From Thauera sp. (GTDB lineage Bacteria > Pseudomonadota > Gammaproteobacteria > Burkholderiales > Rhodocyclaceae), in the NCBI GenBank assembly GCA_024235615.1, contig JACKMB010000004.1, positions 1-64,000 on the forward strand: 64,000 bases of DNA, given 5' to 3'. Positions 9,101-18,332 of this stretch are shown here, piece by piece. Each line of letters starts with the position of its first letter. Position 1 is the stretch's first letter. A program made the translations under genes and the position numbers. Under the pieces are notes generated by a model, which had not been told where the DNA came from, did no database searches, and was given only the letters and a program-made list of their open reading frames with translations.

Positions 9101-12100
9101 CCCCCTTGCCCGGGATGCTCACGTTTAGCGGCGAACCGTTGGCGGGCACTGGGTACGTCACACCTTCCACCACGATCTTCGTGACCGCCAGCGTATCGCC
9201 ATCCGGGTCGCCATCAGCAACGTCGCCTGTGCCTCCGCTACCGATCACGTTGCCACTCAACGGCGTATCTTCCGGCGTAGTGCGCGAGTCGTCCATCGCG
9301 ACTGGCTGACGGTTGTTCTGGATGGTGATGGTGAGCGTGCTGGTCGTCTCGTCACCGTCGGCGTCACGCACGGTGTAGGTGAAGACGTCGCTGGTCGTCG
9401 GCGCAGCACCCGGTGCCGCGGCATTGGCGATGTAGGTGTAGCTGCCGTCGGCCTGCAGTTTGAGCGTGCCGTAGTCGCCGGCAATATCGGTGTTGATGCC
9501 GCTCGCCGAAGTACCGACGCCGCCTTTGACCACACCCACCACAGCGCCACCAGTGACCCACCCATCGGCACCGGATTTGTCGTTCTTGAGTACGCCATCG
9601 ACGGCAGTGGCAGTCAGCGTTTCGCCAGCCTTGACGGCGCTCGTGTCAACCACCGCCTTCGGCACGTCGTCGACGATCTTGATGTTGAGCACCTTGGCAT
9701 CCGTGTCACCATCGCCATCCTTCGCGGTGAAAGTGAAGCTGTCATTGGTGCTGTCGCCACCCACCGGCGGAGCACTGGTCAGCGTATAGGTGTAATCGAT
9801 GGAGATGGTGCCGTCACTGCCCCTCTCGTAGCCGTCGAATACCAGGATGCCGTATTGCGTGGCGATGCTCTTGTTCGTGCTATCGAGCGCCTCGACTTCG
9901 GCCTTGGTGAGCGTCAGCGAAGCCGGGTTGCCGCTGGCGTCGATATAGCCAATGACGATGGCAGCACTGGCATCCAGTCCGTCGAGTGCCACCAGGGTGA
10001 AACTGGCGTCGACCTTGGTATCCGCTGTATGCGGATTGCTGCCGCCTGCCAAGCCGCTTTCAAACACCACCTGATCGGTAACATTCCCATCCGGGCTGGT
10101 CTGCACAGTGCTCGAGGGCACGGTGACACTGACCGGATCGTCCACGCCGTTGATGGTGACGGAGAGCGTGGCCTGGTCGGTGGCCAAACCGTCGGAGAGG
10201 GTGTAGGTGAACTCATCCTTCAGCGTTTCACCCGACGCCAGTCCCTGCACCGTGAGATTGGTGTTGTCGACAGCATAGGTGTAGCTGCCGTCGGCCCCGA
10301 TCTTGAGGGTACCGTACTGGCCGACGATTTCCGTGCCGTTGGCGCTGGTCGTGCTGCCGGAGATGCCGGTCATTGCGCCGCCGTCGGCCTCTTTCCCGGG
10401 ACGGATCTGGGTAACCGTAAGGGCATTGCCTTCGACATCGCTGTCGGCGGTTGAATCCGTGCCATTGGAACTGACGCCGGTTTTGACATTGCCGGTAACC
10501 GGCGTGCTGGCATCCTCGACAACGACGTTGTTGTCATCCACCGCTACTGGGGGGTCGTTGCGGCCATTGATGGTGATGGTGAGCGTGCTCCAGTCGAAGG
10601 TGGAGTTCGCGCCTTGGGTATCGTTGATGGCGTAGCTGAACACGTCGGTGAGCGGCGCATCACCGGGCTTGAGGGCATTGACCGTGGGATTGGTGTTGTC
10701 CAACGTGTAGGTGTAGGTGCCGTTGGCGTTGATGACCACCTTGCCATAGGTGCCGGTAACTTCCATCCCGACGTTGCTGCTACCCACGCCGGAGACCGAG
10801 CCGGCGTTACCGGCTTTCACTCCCTGGACCGTGATCGTCTGCCCGGCATCGGGGTCCCGGTCCTGGCTGCCGCCATTGTCATTGTTGTTGGTGCCGGGAC
10901 TCACATCGCCGGAGACCGTGATCGGATCGCTAACACTTACAGCTTCGTCGATGCTGTTGATGTCAGGCGCGGCCACCACCTGACGGTTCACGCCGATAGT
11001 GATGCTGCCCGTGCCGGCAAGCTTGCCGCCGGTACCCTGGTCCTGGCCGGAACCCGCCGTGCCGCTGCCGCCGGTGTTGGGGTTCTGGTCGTCGATGGTG
11101 TAGTTGATTCTGACGCTGCCCCCCGGACTGGCCTCGGTATTCTGGTAAGTGATGGCCTGCAAGACCTGATCGACACGCGCCGCCGTGGCCGCCCCGTTGA
11201 AGGTAATGGTCAGGGTGCCGCCACTGTTGCTCAACGTACCGACGACGATGATGCCGATGCGCAGGGCGCTGCCGCTGACGTTCACGCCGGTGCTGCCGCT
11301 GCCGGTGAAGCCGAACTTGTCCCCCGCATTGGCACCGCCATCACGTTGCAGGGTGAGTACCGCGCCGCTCCAGTTGCCGCTGGCACCGAAAAGATCGAGT
11401 TCGGCGTCGGACAGCAGCGCATTGGCATCAAGCACGATGGCCGGGCCGCCCTGCACGAAGGTAGGCGTGGCATCCAGGCCGCTAAAGCCGGGAGCTTCGT
11501 TGATGTCTGTCGGCTGGAAGTAGAGTTTCTTGCTGACCGTGCTGGTCCCGTCGACGCCGGCAGTTCCTGTATTTGGGTCGGTGAGCTTCGAGCCGCCGTT
11601 TTGCTTGTCGTCGACCAGTACGGTGAATTCGATGGTGCCGTTAAGGTTGGTACCCGCCGGGGTGTAGGTCACCCCCGCGGCCAGGGCTGCGTTGATGTCA
11701 GCCCGCGAACCGGTCAGGGTGACGGTATCCGTGCCGTTATTCGCAATGACGACAGAACCCGGTGTTGCGATGGTGATGGTGCCGTAGCCACTGCTCCCCT
11801 GCTTAGCTGTCAGGGTAACGGTGAATTCGTCATCCATGCCGTCCTGCTGTCCCGGCTGTCCGGAATTTGAAAAATCCTTGGCGTCGGCAATAACGATGGC
11901 GTTTCCATTGCCGGATGAAAACGTATAGCTGCCACCGGTAATGGACTGGTAGTTGTTTTCGTTCGGCAGAGTGAGGGTCGGGGCGTCGTTAACTGGTCGG
12001 ATGTAAATGGCCACCGTGCCACTGCTAGAGCCGCTCCCCGAATTGTCGGTGCCGTCCTGACCGTTCTTGTTACCGTCGTTTGCGGTAACGGAAAGACTGT

Positions 12101-15100
12101 CCGCGCCGTTGTAATCGGTCTTGCCCTGGTAGTAGAGATTGGCCAGCGCAATGTCGAGTTGGGTCTTGGTCCCGGTCAGCGTGACCGTTGCACTGCCAAC
12201 TGCGCCCGCACTCACCGTGGCGCCTCCCGTGACCGTGTTGCCCGACGCTGCAAAGTACAGGCTGCCGTGGCTCACGCTCAGGGTGATGGTATTACTGGTG
12301 CTGTCGAAGGCATCCGGGTCGGTGTAACTGATGGCGCTTCCACCGGTGAGATGGGTGCGCACGTCCTCATTGACCACGATGGGCGCGGCCGGCACGGTGA
12401 CGATCGCCGGATCGTTCCTGTCTGAGGCCGCTACCTTGAAGGTGATGCTGGCGGTGTTGAAGGTGTCGTTAGGAGCCGTGCCGTCCTGGTTCAGGGCCCC
12501 GCCGTTGGCGCTGCCGGTAAGCGTGCCACTATCATTACGTAAGCGGTCGTCGATGGTGATCTTGATCTTCAGGGTATCGATGTCGGCATCAGTACCGTTT
12601 GTACGGGCCTGCACCTTGGCGAGCGCAGCCTCCACGTCGGCACGCTTGCCTTGGAAGACCAGTTTATTGTCACCCACACCATCCGTAACGATCACGCCGT
12701 AGCCCTGTGCGGCCGGGTTGAAGCCTGACTCGAATTGCAGGACGCCATTGTCGTAGAGCGCATTGCTCGCATCGAGAAACTCGACGGTGACCTGGACGAA
12801 GTCGAACTCGCCGACCTGAACGCCATCGGAGAGATCGGTGTCTGTCAGCTTGATGCTGGGGAATGCTTTGGCGTTGGTCGGATTGGAAGAATCAATCACC
12901 ATCAGGTAGTCGTTCGCCGGACCGGTGATGATGGGTTTGTCGTTGGAACGCTCAAGCCTGATGCGGTATTCGGACGGGGTGATGGAATTGCCCTGCAGCG
13001 CCGCCGTGGCGTTGTTGCTGGTCCCCGCGTTGGAGGTGTAGTCGCCGTCGCTCACCACGTATTCGAACTTGTCGTCGAACTGCTCGCCGCCGCCGTGCTT
13101 GTACTTCACCTTGCCGCTGTCCAGATCGGCCTGGGTGAACACCGAGCCCACGCCCAGCACCTGGCCGTCGACCGTCAGGGTGCCGTACTTCGGCGCGGCG
13201 GTGATACGGTACTGGCGCTGCTCGCTGCTGTTGTCGCTGTCCTGGTAGATCAGGTAGTGGTCTTTACCGACGGGCACGACGGCACTGCCGCTGCCCGTGG
13301 CGTAGCTCCCCGAGGTGTAGCTATCGGCCCCCCAGAGGGTGAACTCGCCACCCTCCTTGAGCGCGGGCTTGCCGCCGTAGCCCGGTTCCGCCTTGTCGAC
13401 ATAGGTGGGTGCATCGTTGAGCGGGTTGATGCCTATCTGGATGATCGTGGCAGCGCCGGTGCTGCTCTGGTTGGTGGGGTCTGTCGCCGGGGCGTGCGCA
13501 TTGGCGTTGGAATTGTTCAAGGTCGAAGCGACATTGGCGTTGTCCAGCGGCACGATGGTGAAGCTGTCGGTGTAGTTCTCGCTGCCGCCGTGGCGGTATT
13601 CCAGCTTGCCGGCGTTCAGCTCGGCCTGGGTGACGACGAAGCCGGCGGCGGTCTGCTTCACGCCGTTGAGCCACAGCTCGCCGTACGCCGGCAACGCCGT
13701 CACCATGAAGCTCAGGGCGTTGTCGGCCGCATAGCCGTCGGTCTTGTCGCTGGCGGCGTTGTCGCCGTCGTTCAGGGCGATGTGCGTCTTGCCGGCGCCG
13801 TTGATGACGATGCTGCTGCCTTCGGTCAGCTTGACCGGATCCCCCTGGCCGGCCACCGGCGTGTCGTTCTGCGGCTTGACGTCGATGTTGAAGGTCTGCA
13901 AGCCGCTGATCTGGCTGCCGTTGGACACATCGAAGGTGAAGCTGGCGGTGAAGTCCTCGCTGCCGTCGTGCCGGAACCGGACTCGGCCGGCGTCGATGTC
14001 GGCCTGGGTGAAGGAGCCCAGCAGGCCCAGCGGCGTGCCGTTGAGCAGGATGCTGCCGTTGGAGGGCAGGCTGAGCAGGCGGTAGGTGAGCTGCTCGGCA
14101 GTGCTACCGGTGCTGGCTGCGCTCAGTTCGGCGGCGCCGAGGGTGAAATGCTGGCCTTCGGCGATCTGCAGCGCGGTGAGCTTCATGCTGCCGCCGATGG
14201 TGGGCAGGGGCGCGGCCGCGATTTCGCTGCCCGGCCCCGGCCCAGTTTCCGTGCCCCGGTATTCGATCTTGAAGGTGTGCACGGTCAGCGCCGTCGCGCT
14301 ATCGTCGGCATAAATGCCGCCGTCGCGCTCCGTCGGGATCAGCCGGCGGTCGCCATCCATCACGGTGAATTTGAATTCGGTGCTGTGATCGCTGCCGGTG
14401 GTGCTGACGAAGCCGATCTTGCCGTCGGCGATGTCCTTCTGGGTGAAGGTGAAGCCGACAGGCAGGAACTTGCCGGGGTGGTCCGCGTGGGTCAGATAGC
14501 CGCCGCTGGGGATGGCGGTAAGGGTGTAGGTGAGCTTCTCCGGACCGGATTCAGTATCGACCGCGTGCAGCATGTCCTGAGTAATGACAACCGAGCCGGC
14601 ATTGGCCGTACCGGAATCTCGGCCGAACACCAGCGGGCCGAAGCTGTTGGTGCCATCTGGCAGCGTGACCGCGCCCTTGCCCGGATCGTTGTTCCATAGC
14701 GGATCGTCATTGTTGGGAATGACGGTGAGGCCGATGGTCCGCTCGCCGGAGCTCTTGACGACGCCTTCGCCGCCGCCAGCATCGGTGACGATCAACTTGA
14801 AGCTGTCGGTGGTGGCTTCCGAGCCATCGTGGTCGTAGGTGAACTTGCTCAGATCCGCATTGGTGATGATCTGCCCTGGCGTAACGGCAACACCGTCGTA
14901 CTTCAGCGTACCGTGGTCAGGCAAATCGGTGATCTGCACGGAGTGCGTGCCTTGCGCATCATCGGGGTCGCCGATCGCCAGGTCGCCGCGCGCACCGCCG
15001 ATCACCGGCAGCAGCCCGCCGACCAGCGCCACGCCGTTTTCGCCCTCGATCAACACTATGTTGCCGCCAGCGCTGGGCGCATCGTTATCTGGCGTGATGT

Positions 15101-16496
15101 CGATGGTCACCTGCTGATTGGTGAGCAGGCCGCCGGCGCCGTCGTCAACGGTGATCAGGAAGGCGTCGGTTGTGGTGGACAGCACCTCGCCGCCAGTGTG
15201 CTGATACTCCAGCTTGTTGATGTCGCTGACCGCGAAGGTGGAGCCGACGGCCAACTCATTGCCGTTCAGCTTCAGCAGGCCGTGCGCCGGCAGGCTGGTG
15301 ATCTTGATGATGACCTGATTGCGGGTGTTGTCCAGGTCGACCAGACCGAGGTTGATCTGGTTGACCGGGCTACCCACAGTGCCGTTGCCGGTACCGGCCG
15401 AGAAGGTCACGCTGCCACCTTCCTTCACCGTCAGGCGCCCGGCGCCCGACGCGGGGGGCGTCAGGGTCGGGGCGTCGTTTTCCGCGGTGACGGCGAAGTC
15501 GCGGGTGAAGGTGGTCGTACCGCCGGTGGTGATGTTGACTACGCTCAGCGAGAGCCGGTCGCTGTCGCCGGTTTCGGAGATGCCGCTGTAGCTATAGGTG
15601 AGGCTGGCCAGCCACGCCTGTACCGCAGCGGCATTTCCGGTGAAGCTGGTCTGACTCAGGGTGCCCTTGGCCACGCTCGCCGTCACCGTGAGCACGTCGC
15701 TGCCCGTACCGGAAATTTCAATGCCTTCGCCGACCTTGCCGCCGGTGTTTTCGCCAACGCTGGTCGGTGCGTCCGCCGGGGCGACGTCCTTGAGGGTGGG
15801 GGCTACCAGCAGTCCGGCGAAGCCGACCCCGGAGAGGGTAGCCGCCTCGATCCGCCCCGTCTGACGCTCCAGCACCCAATCGCCACCCTGTTCCGCGCTA
15901 CCGGTGGCATTGGTCGAGGCCGCGATGTCCGCGCCGGTAAGGCGAGCAAGTTCGGTTACCAAGGCCTGCCCTGCTTCGCCCTGGGCGATGTCGCAACCGT
16001 AGAGCAGGATGTCAGCGTCGGCAGCGAGGTGTTGCGCCCAGCCTTGCAAGGCCTCGCTCTGTCCGGCAAGGGTGTCGTTGCGGATGGCATCACTGCCCAG
16101 GCTTAGGGCGCCTGCGCTGCCATGGCTGACGATGTGGACGGCGTCGAAATCGCCGCCCTCCGCCAGCGCCTCGCTGATGACAGCAATGCCGGATTCCTCC
16201 ACGCCGATGACACGTACCGTTACGTTCCCGGGCAGATCTGCCAGCAGGCTCTGATGGTCGGCAACGCGGGCATCGATGATCAGGAGCGTTTCACTGCCTG
16301 GGCCCTGCTCCAGGGCTTCGCTGGGACGGGCGTCGGCAGCGGGTGTATGGTCGCTATCCGGCGGCTCGACGTATGCGCCCTGCCCTGCATCGAAACTATC
16401 CGCCACGGCAACGGCACCCGCTCCGTCAAACAGAAGGCGGGGCTCCAGTGCCAGCGCCATCGAAGCTGAACGAAGACCACTATTTTTGCGCGACAT
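6195..16496 (-). CDS. Giant DUF4347 / cadherin-like / VCBS repeat surface protein
   Basis: About 3433 residues from the ATG at 16496, which gives MSRKNSGLRS followed by LEPRLLFDGAG (residues 17-27), the N-terminal signature seen in large exported proteins. A DUF4347 domain spans about residues 68-230 (LLIIDAR, HIVSHGSAG, LLYGCDIA). The rest is a chain of cadherin-like, VCBS (GTYGKVVINANGTYTYTL, GQYGTLKIGADGSYTYAV) and Ig-like repeats full of DxDxD-type calcium-binding loops. Residues about 2523-3125 are three identical 201-residue units. The C-terminus (from about residue 3200) is non-repetitive and Pro/Thr-rich. Neighbouring TolC/HlyD/M50 genes on the same strand point to its export. Probable role: adhesin or matrix protein. 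A start 20 codons upstream is possible but less fitting. Confidence 0.85.
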   Translation of the reverse strand: MSRKNSGLRSASMALALEPRLLFDGAGAVAVADSFDAGQGAYVEPPDSDHTPAADARPSEALEQGPGSETLLIIDARVADHQSLLADLPGNVTVRVIGVEESGIAVISEALAEGGDFDAVHIVSHGSAGALSLGSDAIRNDTLAGQSEALQGWAQHLAADADILLYGCDIAQGEAGQALVTELARLTGADIAASTNATGSAEQGGDWVLERQTGRIEAATLSGVGFAGLLVAPTLKDVAPADAPTSVGENTGGKVGEGIEISGTGSDVLTVTASVAKGTLSQTSFTGNAAAVQAWLASLTYSYSGISETGDSDRLSLSVVNITTGGTTTFTRDFAVTAENDAPTLTPPASGAGRLTVKEGGSVTFSAGTGNGTVGSPVNQINLGLVDLDNTRNQVIIKITSLPAHGLLKLNGNELAVGSTFAVSDINKLEYQHTGGEVLSTTTDAFLITVDDGAGGLLTNQQVTIDITPDNDAPSAGGNIVLIEGENGVALVGGLLPVIGGARGDLAIGDPDDAQGTHSVQITDLPDHGTLKYDGVAVTPGQIITNADLSKFTYDHDGSEATTDSFKLIVTDAGGGEGVVKSSGERTIGLTVIPNNDDPLWNNDPGKGAVTLPDGTNSFGPLVFGRDSGTANAGSVVITQDMLHAVDTESGPEKLTYTLTAIPSGGYLTHADHPGKFLPVGFTFTQKDIADGKIGFVSTTGSDHSTEFKFTVMDGDRRLIPTERDGGIYADDSATALTVHTFKIEYRGTETGPGPGSEIAAAPLPTIGGSMKLTALQIAEGQHFTLGAAELSAASTGSTAEQLTYRLLSLPSNGSILLNGTPLGLLGSFTQADIDAGRVRFRHDGSEDFTASFTFDVSNGSQISGLQTFNIDVKPQNDTPVAGQGDPVKLTEGSSIVINGAGKTHIALNDGDNAASDKTDGYAADNALSFMVTALPAYGELWLNGVKQTAAGFVVTQAELNAGKLEYRHGGSENYTDSFTIVPLDNANVASTLNNSNANAHAPATDPTNQSSTGAATIIQIGINPLNDAPTYVDKAEPGYGGKPALKEGGEFTLWGADSYTSGSYATGSGSAVVPVGKDHYLIYQDSDNSSEQRQYRITAAPKYGTLTVDGQVLGVGSVFTQADLDSGKVKYKHGGGEQFDDKFEYVVSDGDYTSNAGTSNNATAALQGNSITPSEYRIRLERSNDKPIITGPANDYLMVIDSSNPTNAKAFPSIKLTDTDLSDGVQVGEFDFVQVTVEFLDASNALYDNGVLQFESGFNPAAQGYGVIVTDGVGDNKLVFQGKRADVEAALAKVQARTNGTDADIDTLKIKITIDDRLRNDSGTLTGSANGGALNQDGTAPNDTFNTASITFKVAASDRNDPAIVTVPAAPIVVNEDVRTHLTGGSAISYTDPDAFDSTSNTITLSVSHGSLYFAASGNTVTGGATVSAGAVGSATVTLTGTKTQLDIALANLYYQGKTDYNGADSLSVTANDGNKNGQDGTDNSGSGSSSGTVAIYIRPVNDAPTLTLPNENNYQSITGGSYTFSSGNGNAIVIADAKDFSNSGQPGQQDGMDDEFTVTLTAKQGSSGYGTITIATPGSVVIANNGTDTVTLTGSRADINAALAAGVTYTPAGTNLNGTIEFTVLVDDKQNGGSKLTDPNTGTAGVDGTSTVSKKLYFQPTDINEAPGFSGLDATPTFVQGGPAIVLDANALLSDAELDLFGASGNWSGAVLTLQRDGGANAGDKFGFTGSGSTGVNVSGSALRIGIIVVGTLSNSGGTLTITFNGAATAARVDQVLQAITYQNTEASPGGSVRINYTIDDQNPNTGGSGTAGSGQDQGTGGKLAGTGSITIGVNRQVVAAPDINSIDEAVSVSDPITVSGDVSPGTNNNDNGGSQDRDPDAGQTITVQGVKAGNAGSVSGVGSSNVGMEVTGTYGKVVINANGTYTYTLDNTNPTVNALKPGDAPLTDVFSYAINDTQGANSTFDWSTLTITINGRNDPPVAVDDNNVVVEDASTPVTGNVKTGVSSNGTDSTADSDVEGNALTVTQIRPGKEADGGAMTGISGSTTSANGTEIVGQYGTLKIGADGSYTYAVDNTNLTVQGLASGETLKDEFTYTLSDGLATDQATLSVTINGVDDPVSVTVPSSTVQTSPDGNVTDQVVFESGLAGGSNPHTADTKVDASFTLVALDGLDASAAIVIGYIDASGNPASLTLTKAEVEALDSTNKSIATQYGILVFDGYERGSDGTISIDYTYTLTSAPPVGGDSTNDSFTFTAKDGDGDTDAKVLNIKIVDDVPKAVVDTSAVKAGETLTATAVDGVLKNDKSGADGWVTGGAVVGVVKGGVGTSASGINTDIAGDYGTLKLQADGSYTYIANAAAPGAAPTTSDVFTYTVRDADGDETTSTLTITIQNNRQPVAMDDSRTTPEDTPLSGNVIGSGGTGDVADGDPDGDTLAVTKIVVEGVTYPVPANGSPLNVSIPGKGVLQFDKTGAYTFTPVADWHGAVPDITYTIDDGRGASNSTAPATLSIIVTPVVDVADDTATTRPSMPVTIPVLANDSFEGTPVVTGTTPPSNGTLTINADNTITYTPNPGFFGADSYTYMVTSGGVTETATVTVTVVSTPPLARDDVRTTPEDTPVRGNVLIGTGGDMADSDADNDPLTVTGFIVGGVSYIPGQTATIAGVGSLTLNADGSYTFTPVPDWNGSVPVVSYVVSDGTGASNSTAIATLTIVVTPVADVADDTATTRPSMPVTIPVLANDSFEGTPVVTGTTPPSNGTLTINADNTITYTPNPGFFGADSYTYMVTSGGVTETATVTVTVVSTPPLARDDVRTTPEDTPVRGNVLIGTGGDMADSDADNDPLTVTGFIVGGVSYIPGQTATIAGVGSLTLNADGSYTFTPVPDWNGSVPVVSYVVSDGTGASNSTAIATLTIVVTPVADVADDTATTRPSMPVTIPVLANDSFEGTPVVTGTTPPSNGTLTINADNTITYTPNPGFFGADSYTYMVTSGGVTETATVTVTVVSTPPLARDDVRTTPEDTPVRGNVLIGTGGDMADSDADNDPLTVTGFIVGGVSYIPGQTATIAGVGSLTLNADGSYTFTPVPDWNGSVPVVSYVVSDGTGASNSTAIATLTIVVTPVADVADDTASTLANRPVTTPVLGNDSFGNPDATITATTPPANGSIAINPDGSITYVPNPGFSGEDSYSYTVKSGGRTETATVRITVVPENPPSVVPPFEVVPPAPSLNVLQPANPLDRSPVILEPGPYFAGERFDDVRRLPLPFHPITYVHQQVVVSQTERAQDDPRAFGDPRAVTPDEYRPISLGAGLGFDPNLFVVHSVRDSQRMASDFDRMVEGRFGRIELDSDRYLLQPGLFHDGEHEIPSWLKQQEADGTQPTPTADEAATVPTDDADTPPPETDRPAAVSTRPSGGGAPSFAEQLRSGASRLPLAPRKV
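7120..8928. repeat. Three tandem 603-bp in-frame repeats inside the giant gene
   Basis: Units 7120-7722, 7723-8325 and 8326-8928 read as identical on inspection, and the encoded 201-residue units are identical. Each unit codes for one Ig/cadherin_5-like module (VLANDSFEGTPVVTG ... NPGFFGADSYTYM) plus one module with RTTPEDTPVRGNVL. The next copy outwards at both ends is clearly diverged. Identity at synonymous positions points to very recent duplication or ongoing gene conversion. Confidence 0.95.
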
Positions 16497-16565
16497 GCAG
16501 CATTCCTTCCGTAACATCCAGACCCGCTCGTTTCCGACTATTAACCCGGCAATCAAATAGCTAAA

Positions 16566-17603
16566 TTACTGAGCGTAGCGAACGTACTCATGGCTGAAAT
16601 ACGACCGCACTCGATCCGGCATCGCAGCGATGCTCATCATGCACGCTCGCGCCTTCTCGAGCAGTGCGGTGGCGGTCTTGGCAATCGGCCCGGAACGTAT
16701 TGACGTTTTCAGATCCCGGTTGAGGTACTCGTCGGGGTTGAGTTCCGGCGCGTACGGCGGCAGGTAGAACAGTTCGATCTTCTCGGTGTTTTCGGCAACC
16801 CAGTCGCGGACACGGTTCGCACGATGCACGCGAAGATTGTCGACGATCAGGAACACCTTGCGTTGCGCGTCCTGAATCAGATCTTTCAGGAAGACGATGA
16901 AACGCTCGGCATCAATGGCGCCCTCGAAGAACGAGAAGCGCACCAAGCCCTGGTTGGTGATCGCCGAGATCATCGACGTCGATCCATGACGACCGGCCGG
17001 CAGGCGCAGCTCCGGCGTCAGCCCTGCGATCGAGTAACCGCGCACCCAGTTCGAGTCCGGACGAATGGCGGTCTCGTCCCCCCAGTAGATTTCGGCATCC
17101 TCCGTCTTGGCGCGCGCAACGATCTTCGGGTACTCATCCTCAAGCCATGCCTTGAGCCGGGCCGGATCCTGCTCGAGCGCGCGCTTGACCGGCCGCTGTG
17201 GCGTGAAGCCCCAGCGCCGAAGGTACTCACCAACGGTACGAATGGGCATGTCGATGCCGAAGAGTTGCTTGATGGCGAGCATGACTGCGCGACGATTCCA
17301 CCGCGCGAACTCAAGCTGAAGCTGGGCAGGATTCGAACCGATGATCTTCAAACGCAGTTGCTCCTCTTGGACCAGCGTCAAAGTTCGTCCCGAGCCATGG
17401 CGCCGACCACGTTGCCCGCCCTTGATGACCGCGTCGAGATCGTCAGCCTGGGCGCGCCGCGCCCATTTCAAAACGGTACCGACGAACCCACACACTTCAG
17501 AGATGTGCGTCCATGTGTAGCCTTGCTTGCGCAGTACAAATGCTTGGCGACGAATGTGCTCCAGGGCTTCGGGCGGGAGTTTTCGGGCATCGATCTTTTC
17601 CAT
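16566..17603 (-). CDS. IS630-family transposase
   Basis: 345 residues, full length for the family. The N-terminal helix-turn-helix region (residues 1-120, including LRKQGYTWTHISEVCGFVG) is followed by a winged-helix part and a DDE_3 catalytic domain: IYWGDETAI (first Asp), FLIVDNLRVH (second Asp) and PPYAPELNPDEYLN (third acidic residue). The reading frame is intact, so the element may be active. The stop codon is only 69 bp from the start of the giant gene and in the same orientation. I could not identify convincing terminal inverted repeats or the TA target duplication by eye. Confidence 0.92.
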   Translation of the reverse strand: MEKIDARKLPPEALEHIRRQAFVLRKQGYTWTHISEVCGFVGTVLKWARRAQADDLDAVIKGGQRGRRHGSGRTLTLVQEEQLRLKIIGSNPAQLQLEFARWNRRAVMLAIKQLFGIDMPIRTVGEYLRRWGFTPQRPVKRALEQDPARLKAWLEDEYPKIVARAKTEDAEIYWGDETAIRPDSNWVRGYSIAGLTPELRLPAGRHGSTSMISAITNQGLVRFSFFEGAIDAERFIVFLKDLIQDAQRKVFLIVDNLRVHRANRVRDWVAENTEKIELFYLPPYAPELNPDEYLNRDLKTSIRSGPIAKTATALLEKARACMMSIAAMPDRVRSYFSHEYVRYAQ

Positions 17604-17629
17604 GCCCGAATTATATCAAACCTGAATCC

Positions 17630-18100
17630 GTGTTGTCTTCAGCGCGTACCCGCTCCGCGAGCCCCAGCGCGTTCTTCTTCTTCACGCGCACATCCACAGG
17701 CCCAACGCTTTACTTCTTTTCCTTCGTTTTTGCCCTTGCCGCACTTGTTCTCTGGCCTCAATACTTAGCGATCATTTTTACGTTATTCCGCACGAAGGAA
17801 TTGCTCAAGTTCTATGAAAAGCTCGCGGGCAAGCGCGACTCCGCAAAGGGTGGGATTGTCGATTCGTACAAACACTTGCGAGAACACGGCAATTCTTTTT
17901 TCATCGTCACCCTCGAAGTTGTCTTGGCGATCATTCTCTTCACCGCCGGAAACTTTGACGCTGCTGTGGGGGCTGCGGCCTCAGCAACAAAAGAACCCTA
18001 TGTTCTGCCGTATATCTGGATTGTCTTGATTTGGATACTGCCCGCTGCATTAGTGTGGCTGGTTGGAACGCTCATCGAACGGCAGTTTTGCGATGCATAG
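17630..18100 (+). CDS. Small membrane protein of unknown function, probably 5'-truncated
   Basis: 156 residues if the GTG at 17630 is used; no in-frame ATG exists in the segment adjoining the IS630 element. Three hydrophobic segments are visible: one near YFFSFVFALAALVLWPQYLA, one near FIVTLEVVLAIILFTAG and one near IWIVLIWILPAALVWLVG. The codon usage is less GC-biased than the flanking genes. The close junction with the IS630 transposase (27 bp) suggests the original 5' end was removed or separated by the insertion. The stop codon directly abuts an attC-like hairpin. I do not recognise the family. Confidence 0.5.
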   Translation: MLSSARTRSASPSAFFFFTRTSTGPTLYFFSFVFALAALVLWPQYLAIIFTLFRTKELLKFYEKLAGKRDSAKGGIVDSYKHLREHGNSFFIVTLEVVLAIILFTAGNFDAAVGAAASATKEPYVLPYIWIVLIWILPAALVWLVGTLIERQFCDA

Positions 18101-18166
18101 CCCCAACCCGGCAGTCGAGCGGATCTGCGCGAAAAGCCGCGCAGGCCGCTCACTTCTACGTTGAAC
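18101..18166 (+). repeat. attC-like hairpin behind the truncated membrane gene
   Basis: Immediately after the stop codon there is a 66-nt element. GAGCGG (18117-18122) pairs with CCGCTC (18146-18151); CTGCGCG (18125-18131) pairs with CGCGCAG (18138-18144) with a 6-nt loop and an unpaired base between stems. Its outer boxes are CCCCAAC (18101-18107) and GTTGAAC (18160-18166); the latter fits the integron core consensus GTTRRRY. Length, position and architecture resemble an integron cassette recombination site; function is inferred. Confidence 0.4.
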
Positions 18167-18332
18167 GACAGCTTTCCCAAAAGCTCTACGGCTGCTCTGG
18201 GTCGGTAGTTCCAGTTCGCCGGACGGAGAAGCCGCCGTTCGCCCTTGCCTGACGCTCGAACGGCAGGTGACCAGCACATTGCTGCCTGACTGCACGATCA
18301 AGCCACCGGCAGCTGAGGCCGACCTACTGTCA
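18159..18332 (+). repeat. Dispersed non-coding repeat, copy A
   Basis: Begins at CGTTGAACGACAGCTTTCC and ends near GGCAGCTGAGGCCGA. It is closely similar over about 170 bp to 35921-36097 and shares its terminal core with 28979-29053 (inverted) and 37334-37387. It contains the inverted repeat GCCGTTCG/CGAACGGC. No gene is seen inside. Confidence 0.8.

Noticed and set aside
7317-9128. A plus-strand open frame with three repeated blocks, looking like an Arg/His-rich repeat protein
   Set aside because: It is the antisense reading of the 603-bp repeats of the giant gene, whose coding frame is clear.
16480-17630. Terminal inverted repeats and TA duplication of the IS630 element
   Set aside because: Compared both flanks by eye and found no convincing matching ends, so only the transposase gene is annotated.
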